Part shown: positions 24,775 to 35,820 of the stretch, one piece after another | How positions within the stretch are numbered: the stretch's first letter is position 1 | Layout: the number at the start of each line of letters is the position of its first letter | Assembly: GCA_023079485.1 (NCBI GenBank) | Contig: CM041084.1 | Span: forward strand, 99,676,467 to 99,740,466 | Source of the DNA: Archilochus colubris | Lineage: Eukaryota > Chordata > Aves > Apodiformes > Trochilidae | Direction: 5' to 3' | Length of the DNA stretch: 64,000 nucleotides | Translations under genes and position numbers: made by a program | Notes under the pieces: model-generated | The model's database searches: none | What the model saw: the letters and a program-made list of their open reading frames with translations, nothing else | What the model was told of the DNA's origin: nothing

Positions 24775-27700
24775 GTATATATATATATTTCCCACTCTTT
24801 GCTCAGCAGAAGTGCCACCAAATACAGCTTTCCATAATGGCAGGTTTCAGATCCCTGCAGACTTCCATAGAAAACACACCTGTGACTTTTGAGATCCAAT
24901 TGAAAAGAAAAACCTCATCTGCACGGCACTTCCCTTCCCTTTTTATGCTATTACTACAGTTTAGAACGTGAAGAGCCCAACAAAAGATTTGTTTCCCCTG
25001 GGAGAGGAGACAAAGGACAGTATAATTGATACTAGCATCCAGCTGGAACAAAAATTTACAACCGAAGGAAGATAAGTATCTTGATGAGTCTTGAGGTACA
25101 TGAAACTTTTGCCCACAACTCAAGTATTTGATCTCATCCACTGCAGTAGGGCATTAGATCTTACTACTTGTTTGCCAGAGCTTCCAAGATCAGTATCAGG
25201 AGAGAGCAGGACTCTGAATTACTTTAACTACTCAGAGTCAGCTGAGACCAATGTCATTTGTTACTTAGTTGGAGGGGTCACCACAAGCAAAATGCTTATT
25301 TCCAGGCTACCTCTTTCTTGTTTTTCAATGTCTTGTTGTATCTTTTTTGAAACTTCGTAATCCTCTTTGCCACTTCCAACAAAATGCTTTTGTGATGTGC
25401 AATGAAAGTGCTGATTTTTTGTTAGCCATTTATACACCAACATTTATTACCAGCAATGAAATTGAAGAGTACCTTGATCTAAAACAAATATTGAGATGAC
25501 CAAGATCAAAATGAGAAGTACTTGCATAGGCATTTAAACTCAGAAGCCATAAAAAAACTATTAGAAGTCACCTGCCAAGAGACAGACAAATCCATTTTTC
25601 TCATGTACATCTGGATATAATTTTGGGTACTTTCACAGACACAGTTTGACAGCTACAGACGCAAAGAACACCAAGACTTAAAGACTCTTGAATCAAAATG
25701 GTATGGGATATAAACATTCAAAGTGTACCAGCCACACACAACTAGAAAAGCATCTCCTGGCCTGCAGATATATCAGGGTTTCTGCTTTAGAAGATGTGTA
25801 ACTAGAGCCTTATAAAAAACTGCAGTATTTTATTTTAAGTAGATGGATATCTGTATGGAACAAAAGAGAGTGAAGTTCACCCATGATGATTAGCGCATGA
25901 TCTGACAAATCTTAAGCAAGAAGTTAGCATCACCAGCTTTTAATAATACCAGTAACATTAGACAGTCTGCTCCTATAAAAAGGTAAGCCAAATATTGGGG
26001 AGAAAAAAAAAAAAAAGCCACTCCTCCAAACAACATCAGGCCACACTAGAAATTAAGTTCACTTCTGCAAACTTCCTACTGCAAACAATTATTTTCCCAG
26101 TCCTCTCAGCTTCGTCTGTTCTTCACAGATGCTCCTAGACTTACTGCTTAAAAAAAAAAAAAAATCCATCCTTGCATTATCACTTTTTAGTAAGCACTTT
26201 GAATATTCACCCTACAGATGTAATAAATGACACCCACCTAAATTTTAATTAGGAACCTACCAAACAAGGTTAAGAGTTTTGTACAGAGATGATGTCATTG
26301 TACAGAGTTGATGCCATTCCATGCTGTGAAATGGTAACCAGTAATACTTTTTAGAGGCCCTCTGCCAGGTTGCATTCACAAAATAAATTTCCCTAGTAAA
26401 AAGACCATATAGGAAGAAAAAGTACCATGATTGTTTATCATATTATTGCAGAATGTGTACAGGTTGTGTGCATATCAATCCAATATGAAAATAAGAAGAA
26501 ATAGTTGCTCACAGTTCAATGGGTAACCACTCATTCCACAAAGATCTTTCCCTCTTACTATTTTTATAGTATTTTAATTATAAATATTATACCCATAGTA
26601 TGTATAGTAATAATTGTAATACAGTAGCTTTTGCTCAAACAAAAATTAAAAAGCTTAACTTATTAGCAACTGGTGCGGAACAAAAATACACATTGCTGCT
26701 TCAGAATGGATGAGAAGATGGAGAAATGGGATATTGAAAGGATGGAAGTGGAAAAGCCTTCACATGAGAGTCTAGAAGAGCTTAAACCACAAAGCTTAGA
26801 GAAGCAGAGTAACAAGGAACCTGTTGTTCTCTGTTCTCTAAGTGTCTTTGGCCTATCAGGGAAGTGAGAGAACATCCACACAAAACACAGGGCATTAACT
26901 AACCAGAGGTAAACTTAATGCTGGAGAGGAGGAGCTTACTCCTAGCCTCAGAGCAGAAGTGACCTTGAAAAAACATGACAATCTATCTGCTTTTACATTA
27001 GACTTGATCATTTTTTAAAGAGACTTAAATATCAGTTCAAGTACTAGCAAAGAACTGTCTGCAGGAAGCTGGGCATGGTATGTGCTCTTGTTTGCTCATT
27101 TGAGTAAGACTACAGCAAGATTACCCTACACTGAAGTGAAGAACTACTTCTGAACAGGACTATACCATAAAACCAGCAAGGTCTGATCCATCTCTGAACC
27201 ACCAGGAGATGTTTTAGCTTGCTCAGTACTGAGAAACTGATCCAAAAATGTTGTGAACACCAAGGGAAATAGCAGCAGAACAGTGAATAATCTATAGATT
27301 CAGAAAAAAAACGTGTGTGGACTTGTGTTTTTTCTCCCACAAAACCAAGTGGCAGGTTCTTTGTTTTCCTAGGGGAGATTAGGACACTATGCCTTGCTTG
27401 CTATAGCAGACAATGCTTCTGAACTAGGTCAATAACCCATTATCCTATTCCTCACCACTGTGACTGAACGTGACAAGAGGGCAATTTATCATTAGATTTC
27501 CAAAAAAATTTGAAAGGGAAAGAGGGAACAAAGAGCATACGTATTTCACTTCTCAAGAAGAGCACTAAAATATTTCAGATCAAGCAGGGAAAAAAAGCAC
27601 AGATCAAACCCTAAGGCCTATTTCTAAATGTGTATCCTGCACAGGTGCAGGAGAGCTGAAAATACTTTATGCCATTGGGAAGAATCACACCCATTCAGTA

Positions 27701-30700
27701 TCCTGTCACTCCACTGCTTAATGAAAGGCAGTAAAGCAAAGGTAAGCTAGCCAGAACCAAGCAAAAAGCAGGATGTCAGAAAGCATATTCATGTCACAGT
27801 GGAACAGGAGAAGCAATGGACCACACTGAAAAGGAGCATTTTGAATCTAATCACCCAGCCAGCCAGAGAAGCTGAGCACAGGTACAACACTCAAAACACA
27901 TCCCTTTCATGGAAGCCAGGTGGATTTCAAATCAGCAGCAGGAGATTTCCAGCACCACAGAATGAAGCTTTCAATACATTTAAGAAAAGAGACAGAATTA
28001 GAATATATCCTCCTTAAGCAGGGGGACCATTCACTTGCAGAGATCTGGAAACTAATACTTTTTAGTAGTAATGTTGTTCTTGTTAAGACTGTCATCTAAT
28101 CCTACAGTAAGAGCTTGTATGCCTCTTTCTTACCTCTCACAAAGAGCTCTTTGTGGGAAAAAAAAAAAAAAAAAAATAGAACGAGGAAAATGCTGGGCCA
28201 TACACACTTACTACTAGTCCCAAGGATTCACAAGGGAATTCAAACCCCAAAATTGTCTCTGTGCAGTATCTATTTATCCACTTTACAGTTAGAAACCTTC
28301 ATGCAGCATCTAAGCATCTAACCCTGTGAAGCAGGTGCTGCATGGTTACCTCAGGATGACAATTAAAAAAGGGGTTTAGGTCTTAGAGACAAAATTAATA
28401 GTCAGTTATGATGACATTAACCAAGCCAAGTCTGGACTACCACCACTTCCCACTCCACACAGCAGATACAGCCTTCAAATGTTTGTTTCCCACAGCAATT
28501 TATTCAGTACCCACACAATGAGCCCTAAGATGTTTAGAGCACAGATTCTGCCCTGATGTTTCCCTTCTATAATAATACCATCAGCTCAGAGTGTGGTAGG
28601 AGGAGGCAACTTAAAAAAAAAAAAAAAAACAAAGAAAATCCCAGAGAAATGCAAACTTACCAACACAGTCACAGCACTCATCCCAGAGTGTGCCCAGGCA
28701 GAGCATGCACTCCTTACAGCAGGAGCAGTTCCCTTCCCCAGGGCGGCACTGACACAGCTCCTGAAAAGAGCAGAAACTCATTATACTGCAGAAATCCCAG
28801 ATGTAAAATGCTCACATGGCAGAGCAGCTCTTCCTCAAGGCACAACTGAAATTACAGCATTAAAATAAGCTTAGTACATTAACACAGTGAATAAATGGCA
28901 TAATAGGTCCAGCCAAAGAACTGGTCTTAGTTTGCAAAAAGATCTTCTGCAAGTTTGTTTTTGTTGGGTTTTTTTGCTTTTTTCTTAAGGGTGAAATTCT
29001 GTATACCATTCTGGTCAAGAAGCATTTGAAAAAGAAATTAATGGGAAAAAAAAAGAAAAAAGAAAAAAGAAAGAAACTAATGGGAAAGGTGTGTGCACTT
29101 CTGTGTATGTCTGAATATGCAAGGTCTTTGAATGTCTTTCCCATCACAGCAGGAAGTTCAAATAAGGGTGTTTCTTTATACACAAATAGCGTGTGTATGC
29201 TATAATTTAGCTAAAAAAGGAATGTGCATGCTCAAGAAAACACACAACATCTACCAGCACACCTATTCATGGATTCTAAAAGACTTATTCAGTTAAGCCA
29301 TCTGACCACAGGATTTTGTGCACCACTGAATACTTGCTACACATTGCTCTCCATTTGCAGTATTAGTGACCAAATTATTCCCTGCCCCTAGGTTCAGCTG
29401 ATAAATTTTTGCTATTAAGAAAATGAGCCTTTACCTCTCTCCTCCCTCTCCCCCCAAATCAGCACCTTGGAATACTTTCAAAACTTCTGAAGCCTCTAAA
29501 AAGTGAAATGGTATGTGCATGCATTTTTCTTTAAACAGTATTAAGTTAAAAAGAAGAAAAAGGAATGGAAGAAGGAAGGCAAACCCTTCTCTTCATATTA
29601 CCTAAAGCCAAAGGTCCTGTGAGAAGTCCTGTGAGAGACATACACTTGTGGGCCTCAAAGCATGGAAACAGCCAATATGAATGAAGAAAATCTAAAAACC
29701 AGGCAATCTCCTTTCCCTGTAGCTCAAATCCATACGAGTAATTCCAGCTTGGCCAAAAGACTGTGGCTACATGGCAATAACATACAGGCTTGGATTACAC
29801 CATGGGGCAAAATGTGGACAGCCAAGAAGTCACATTTGGTTGTCCTGTCTAAGAATTTGGTTTTGATGATGTCTGTCTAACTATCACATTACGCACAAGT
29901 GGTGAGAAAACGAAAATCCTGTTACTGGAAACACTGACCACGGGATCTTTCCCACTCCCAGCTTTACTGGAAGAGCCATTGGCAAATCTCTGCTATGCAT
30001 CAGGCTGGGGAGAAAATGATACCCATCCCCACCCTTTGATTCCATTCTCCAGAGGCACGGGAGGGACACACCGCAGTGTGGTCAGAAGATGCACGTGGAC
30101 AGGAGGGTAGGGCAGGAAGTTTGGTGTGAAATTCCCCTATCCTGGAGTCACTACTCAAGGCTCCATCACCCTTAGGTAACCACAGCTGGATCAGGGACAC
30201 CACTCCTTACCAGCATACTCAAACATCACCTGCATGTAGAAATGCACCATACATTAATTGAGCTGTTATTTTTGCATTCCCTTCAATCCAGATGACAAAT
30301 CTTCTTGAAGCCAGCAAAGAAACCAAACTCACAAACTACTGTATGTTCTACATAATGCTGAGAAATGCAGTCACTTGCACAGTTCAGTGCAAACTGTTTG
30401 CTCTGCTGACTGGTCAAGAGTGAACTCCTCCTCCACGTGCATTGCTGCACTCTGCAGTCTCAGTAAGTCTTAAATTTTTATTTACAGAGTGGAAAACTAC
30501 CAAGATTTTATACTTTTTCTTCCTCAAAGTTTATTAATGTCACCTATTACTACACTGTTTCCAATTGAAAGATGAAAAACAGGCTCATAATAAAATATAC
30601 AATTTTTTCCAGAAGAGGAGACACCACAAACTTAGAAAGATGACTTATGTGAATGAATGACGCACTTCTAAAATATTTATCTTACTGTTTGATAAACAGA

Positions 30701-33700
30701 CTGTGTCAGCCTTGAGAATAAAAACTCTGAATAAAACAACTTAAAAACCAACTATGAGTAAAGTACTGTTACCTTAGATAGAAAATAGTATTAGTGTATA
30801 TTAGCATTAAACACATCCTATATATCTGTGCTTCAACAGTGAAACTGGGCAAACAACTTCATACTTACTAAAGATATTGCAACATCAACAAGCCAGTATG
30901 TGGGAGGAGGTGACTCCCCATAAACTACTAAATGTAATGTGTGAATCAAAGCCAGAAAGTTCAATAAATTTGTTTCAGTTTTATAGGTTCCACTGTGTGA
31001 ATCTAAGAGAATAGTATTGTCACTGAATTAAATGTAGCCTTAAATTATACATTTGCAACACAATACAATAAATTCTGCTTAGCTTTGATATGTGTAAGCA
31101 CTAGCCTGGGACAGCCTCACAACACCTACCAGTATTTTAACAACTTATTTTTTATAGGAGGGGCTTATGAGCAGAGTAATTGTTTTATCTACTATTTTAA
31201 TTTTTCACTTTCTTTATAATTTTTTTTTTTTTTTACTTCAAGGGGGGAGGAAGGAAGAAAGAGCAACCCAATTAGTCCCCTGCACAGTTCTTCAGCTCGC
31301 TCCTTCTCACAGTTCAACTGCCTCTTCAGGGCAATAATAACTGTATGTTTTTCCATATATGTGTTTGCACATAACATGGTTTCCTTAGCCACTCGAGTCC
31401 CTCTTCCTGACTCACCCACACTGGATACTTGTACAGGATACATCTTTTAAAAAGAATGCTTACATGGGACGTGGGTGAAGCGAGGCAGAATGAGAAACGT
31501 TCCTTGTTGATAGCTGGGGGTGGTGAGGCGTCAGTGGAAGAAAATATTACTCATAAGTCAACCTGGCAGCTTCCCAAGCTCAACTACTGAAGGTGCATCA
31601 GAAAATGTATTTTGTCAGGCAAGAAATAAGCCTCTCAGTCTAAAAATACAGCATTAAATAGGAAGCAGGCATGTTCGTACAATAAAGACACTTCTGCTCC
31701 AGAGAGCAAATAAAGTTTTTTACAAGGTATTTAACAACTGCATTTTTTCAAAGCTTTCTTGAAATGATAGAGACTATTTTCTCAGTGCAGTGAGAAACGG
31801 GACTTGAAGGCACAGGCAACATCTTTGCAAACTGGAAAGGGGAGTGAAAGAAAAAGATATTTTTTTTCCTAGAAGAGTTTAATAACAGAAAATCTCCTGG
31901 AATCCGCAAACCAGCCAGAAGGTTTTGTTAACACACACACTAAAAGTAATTTTTTGATGCCTAAGCCCTACAGTTAAGGAGTGGTGTTTATTTCATACCA
32001 GAGGAATAAAAAGTCTTGGAAATCCTTTCAGGCTGACAAGTTTGTACACAGGATCAACAAGGAGGTAAACACAAAGACGAAGAGAGATTTTAATCGGGGT
32101 GATATTGCACCAGCCCAGGTGACTGAAGGCAAGAAGCGTTTGGGAGAGGAAACTCTGTATTCTCCACCAGACAACCCCTCTTTAGAAATTCCCCAAATCC
32201 ATGCCTGAACTCTAGCACCGTTTGCTTCCTGCATACAGCAGCAGTTTAATGAGATGCTGCTGATGAGACAGCAAAGCTCAGCTTCCAGCACAAGACAGAG
32301 GTGCTGCCCCAGCCTGACTACTGCAGGCAGCTCTGCACCCCACGAGCCATCCCAGGACTCACCTCAAAGCTGCTTGCTACCAACAATTGTGGGAACGTCC
32401 CATCCCAGAGGTTTCTGCCTTCAAGGATTTCCTCAAGGATACAATGCAAGCCTCCACTCCACCCAGAGAGTGTAACAGGCCTTCTCATCTTCCCCACACA
32501 TGGAAACATCAAAACAACCCCTGTGTCCCAGCTAACAACAGATGAGCGACAATGAATACTGCAAAACCCTCACTGCTGGGTGACCTACCTCAACAGCAAG
32601 CTGTAGTTACTGAATTCAGTGCTCCAGCCCCAGAGACATGGGAAGGAGCTATGCCCAAAGCCTTCAAGGGAACTAATTTTTGTGGTCCCACTCTACCTAC
32701 CCTCCCAAGTCTTACCTACAGTTCCTTCAACAACTACAGGAGGTCCCAAAGGTTTTTTTGAAAAGGCTGAGCTTCTGCAGAGAGGTGACTTGAGCTATTT
32801 TCTTACAGCTCTTTGCTTACAGAAAAACAAGAAGTAGTCTACGAGAGCACCAATGAAGCTGGAGCCTCAAGATGTAAAAGGAAAGCTGAATGCACTCAAG
32901 TTGTTGATCTCATGCTCTATTCTGGATCTAACAAAATAAATATTTACATAGGGTCCACCCTTAAGCAGAGCAGCTCCTAAGGAATGAACAGTACTGACTT
33001 CTAGCCGTGCTGACAGAAATATTTATGTTAGCTGTATGCTTTTTGAGAGAGCAGGTCTTTTGTCTCATTATGTTTTTAAGACAGGCAGCCTCACTTTCTG
33101 CATGAAGATGCAGAGGACAAACATTCACATTATGTTTGTTCCCTCTGTTGCCTCTGAGTGACATTATCTTGGTTTCAAGCCACAGATTTTGATGAACTGG
33201 AACAGTTACAGAAGTAGGTTAGGGAAAAATGTCATGCAATAATCAAGAAAACTCACTCAACACAGGATTTTACTTTTAAGTTCAGATTTCTCCAGAAGAG
33301 TTTAAAGGTGGGGAAAATATAATATATACTATTATATATATATTATATACATATACTAATATAATCTACTTGCGTACTTACCCAATTGCCTACACAATAA
33401 ATAACATTCACTTCACATACCAGTGCAGTGTTTGTGCTGATTATGTAAAAAACAACAAAAATAAAGAAAAAACCCCCAAACAAACAAACAAAAAAAGTCA
33501 AGAAAGATGACAGCTGCTTTAAGTCAATGCTTTAGGAGTCTTCATATCCACAATCAGACTAGTCTGACCTGATCTGTTCTTCTGTAAAGAATGAATACTG
33601 ACTGGTATGTCAGGCCTGTGTGCAGGAAGAGAGCAGCCAGATGGTGAAATGAACAGCAGCATCTCCCCGTAACTGTACACAATGCACATGACCTGGGTTA

Positions 33701-35777
33701 CTGCAGGGTCTCAGAGAATTGCACACGATTTTGATTTCAAGGAAATGAAGTAAAAAGGGATTCCACATGACAAGTAAGGAAGAACACACAACCCATAAAG
33801 CAGTTACAAGGGTCTCTCCACATGTGCAGGGCTCTGCGGCTACAGAGCTGCCAACACAATCCAAGTAAAGCACAGTTGTGTGAGCCACCTCCACACAGTA
33901 CTGAATCTTTGCTATTTTATTCCCAGCTGAGGAAGGATTCCAGTAGCATTAGCTCCACTTCTCCTGAGCTGTACTCTGTTCAGAATAGCTCATAAAAATA
34001 AAGTTTAAATTGTAGGCGTCTCAAGCCTGACCTTTGTGAATCCTTGAGAAAGAAACGTTTGTGCTTTCAGGGATGGTGAACTCCATCAGTGGCCCGGGAA
34101 AAGGAGACTTTTATCTTCCTTGTTTTCCCCCTTCATCTGGCCCAACAGCTTTCCCCTGTACAACTGCACTTGCTACTTAAATGCCTCTGCTGGCATCTTA
34201 CTTTTTATAGGTTTCAAGCTTAGAGGTGATATGAATAAATGCACATAAGGAACTTTCATGTGTTTGTCATGGTGCACAATGCCCAACATATGAGCAAAAA
34301 CACTGTATTGTCTGTGAAAAGGTAAAAGTCAAAAGCCTCTCTCTTGCCTCCATATTTGACAACTCCGCAGAACACGGTGGGACTAGAAGCAGCAAGAATG
34401 TCTTTTTCTTTTAAACTTTTTTTTTTTTAAAGCAATGTCAGTACAGCATCCAGAAAGAAGACAAGACAGTTCAGCCTACAGTCATTCTTCATTCCTCAGA
34501 ATTTGTGAAGTTAGCAAGTATTTTTATTTGTAAACCAGACAAATTTTATACAGAATACAACTAAATGGAAATGCTTTTGAATCACTTTTCAGACTTTGAT
34601 TATACATTTACAGTAAGCACACTAGCATATTACTGGCATATGATATTTGAGCTCTCTGCTATTGCATTTCCAGCCTACAAAGAAAGAGGCAGTAGGAAGC
34701 AGCTTCTTTTAAAGAAGATGCAACTGACCACATGAAGGCTCCTTTTCTCAGTACAGAGAAAAGGTAACTACTAGGTAGTTACCAGAACTGCTTGCAATTT
34801 TACTAGAAAAGGAACTTTTGTTATGCTTGCATACTGCACCTCTTAGCTCCTGCTATAAGAAGAGCAACCTGATCTCAGGCTGTTTCTTTCACTGCAGGCA
34901 GACAGTGAGTCAAAAGCAGTGTCTGTATTTGAGCTTAACATTGATTGTTACCAGTTCAGCTGGTAAGTATTTGGTTTGGTGGGTTGTTTTTTTTCTGGTT
35001 TTAGGTAGACCCACATGTTTTTAGGGCTTGCTCACTACCATTTAGTAGACACAGGTCCCTCCTGATCAAGAAGCTTTTCCAAACACACTTCAGGACTCTA
35101 AGATAAGGTAGGTTCCTGCTTATGTTAATTCTCTCGTGTGAGGTTTTAGGCATCATTTTGGCAGATTTTATGGAAAACATCAAGCATCAACTACTGACCC
35201 ACTGCCAGGGCTGGCACTTTTAAGAAAGTGGTCAGGTTGCAAATTGGTAAGGGGAACATCTCAGGCAAATATGTGAACCCTGTAAACACACTTGAACTTC
35301 TGGTATTGCAGATATCTTTAAAACTCCACAGAAATCTTCCTAATAAAATGTCCGTTTCAAATTGCTGCTTATTCATAATATCATTAATTAAAAGACTGAA
35401 AACTAACAGCATGACTGGTAGTGGCTTCTAACAGTAACCCATCGAAAGTATTTCCATTAAAAAAGAAACATGTCCCTATTACACATGCAGTTAGTATTAT
35501 CTATAAAATGACTGTTAACCTCCATTTATATGTGCAGAGGAACAACCTAACTTCTTTAAAAATACACCATTTAACATCAGATACCTTTTAATTGTATCAC
35601 TGGATCTTTTCAGAACTGTTTCTTAAAAGCATATAAAGTAAACACAATTCATACCTGTATCAGGCATTTGCTGACATCACTAGCACAGAGAGCCTTGTTG
35701 CAGCCTGTTGATGACTGGATCCACAGCAGGAAAAGAAGGAGGATGACTGTGGGCACCGTGATGTACTGCGACCTCAT
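14303..35777 (-). CDS. TWSG1: Twisted gastrulation BMP signalling modulator 1 (complete, 4 coding exons)
   Basis: TWSG1 is a secreted, cysteine-rich glycoprotein that binds BMPs and chordin and tunes BMP signalling outside the cell. The coding exons are 35777-35655, 28760-28661, 24536-24270 and 14484-14303. The joins keep frame exactly (phases 0, 1 and 1) and give 223 residues, the same length as the human protein. Residues 1-25 are a signal peptide (basic start, then [10 protein letters not shown]), and the mature chain begins at CNKALC. The N-terminal Cys-rich part is [16 protein letters not shown]. The C-terminal Cys-rich domain ends CMNCMF. N-X-S/T sites fall at N52, N81 and N147. No stop or frameshift is seen. 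The start is the only ATG giving a signal peptide. Confidence 0.97.
15480..15770 (+). mobile_element. CR1 3' fragment
   Basis: The plus strand shows the typical CR1 3' region: a stretch like GTTAGGAAGAAGTTCTTCACC, then GAGGGTGGTGAGACACTGG, then TCCCTTCCAGCCCTGAAAATTCTAT at the 3' end. About 290 bp remain, so only the C-terminal end and 3' UTR of the element are present, with no usable ORF. Confidence 0.9.
16157..16915 (-). mobile_element. CR1, 5'-truncated
   Basis: The 3' tail of the element, seen as repeated tcatagaa units on the plus strand at 16157-16182, marks minus-strand orientation. The minus frame 16425-16886 gives [20 protein letters not shown], then [33 protein letters not shown] and [14 protein letters not shown]. 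This is the region after the reverse transcriptase core. The frame is then broken near the end of the element, so the copy is inactive. Confidence 0.95.
20158..20815 (-). mobile_element. CR1, 5'-truncated
   Basis: This copy is of the same subfamily as 16157-16915, with very similar sequence and the same orientation. The minus frame 20238-20798 is uninterrupted for 186 codons ([18 protein letters not shown] to [13 protein letters not shown]), so this copy is better preserved than its neighbour. It is still truncated and lacks the reverse transcriptase catalytic motifs. Confidence 0.95.
21826..22021 (+). mobile_element. CR1 3' fragment (divergent)
   Basis: The plus strand ends with the CR1-like TTGGACTAGATGATCCTTGA, then GGTCCCTTCTAACCTGGCATTCTATGA. 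About 200 bp remain and no coding frame is left. Confidence 0.8.
23144..23243. repeat. (TATGG)n pentanucleotide microsatellite, about 20 copies
   Basis: About 99 bases are a nearly perfect array of the 5-base unit TATGG (CCATA on the TWSG1 sense strand). The first imperfect unit, TATAG, is at the high end. It lies in TWSG1 intron 4. Confidence 0.98.
24270..24536 (-). CDS. TWSG1: TWSG1 coding exon (central region)
   Basis: The exon reads GT of a split Gly codon, then [20 protein letters not shown] through [20 protein letters not shown] to YSSDK, plus one base of the next codon. It is 267 bp long with a GCAG acceptor and a GTAATC donor. It encodes the less cysteine-rich linker between the two Cys-rich domains and carries N-glycosylation sites NYS (N81) and NVS (N147). 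Confidence 0.97.
24537..28660 (-). other. TWSG1: TWSG1 intron 3
   Basis: The intron is bounded by a GTAAGT donor at 28660 and a GCAG acceptor at 24537-24539. It contains the compound microsatellite at 24711-24789, about 175 bases before the acceptor, and a tandem duplication of about 19 bp at 26281-26320. No other gene was seen. Confidence 0.85.
24711..24789. repeat. Compound (TG)/(TA)n/(CA)n/(TA)n microsatellite
   Basis: On the plus strand a short TG run is followed by TA repeats, about 15 CA units and again TA repeats. It is bordered on the low side by a T/G-rich tract from 24637. Confidence 0.98.
28661..28760 (-). CDS. TWSG1: TWSG1 coding exon (N-terminal Cys-rich domain)
   Basis: A 100 bp exon follows a TTTTCAG acceptor and ends at TTG|GTAAGT. 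It reads [18 protein letters not shown], then [15 protein letters not shown], plus one base of a Gly codon. Eleven cysteines in 33 residues form the BMP-binding domain core. NCS (N52) is a potential glycosylation site. It is too short and too split to stand out by ORF length. Confidence 0.97.
28761..35654 (-). other. TWSG1: TWSG1 intron 2
   Basis: The intron of 6.9 kb runs from the donor CAG|GTATG at 35654 to the acceptor TTTTCAG at 28761. It is AT-rich, with A/C- and T/G-rich tracts near 28953-28985 and 33467-33497. No exon or known repeat family was recognised in it. Confidence 0.8.
35655..35777 (-). CDS. TWSG1: TWSG1 first coding exon (signal peptide)
   Basis: ATG at 35777-35775 opens [20 protein letters not shown], then QSSTG, the predicted signal peptidase boundary, and [16 protein letters not shown], ending in phase 0 at CAG|GTATG. 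The hydrophobic core and the CNKALC start of the mature chain match the family. The exon begins in the 5' UTR, most likely at 35820 after a pyrimidine-rich TTTTTATTTCAG acceptor. Two closer CAG acceptors are possible, and all give the same protein. Confidence 0.95.
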
Positions 35778-35820
35778 GTTTCCTGCAGGTGAGCAATTTT
35801 CACAAGTACTGCAACCAGCA

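Noticed and set aside
24438..24971. Open frames of 62-153 codons over the microsatellite
   Set aside because: They are made of CA/TA repeat translation (CVCVCV, IYIYIY) joined to random intron or to part of TWSG1 exon 4.
26673..26867. 64-codon plus-strand frame rich in Glu/Lys
   Set aside because: It is short, unsupported and matches no family. No splice or promoter context was seen.
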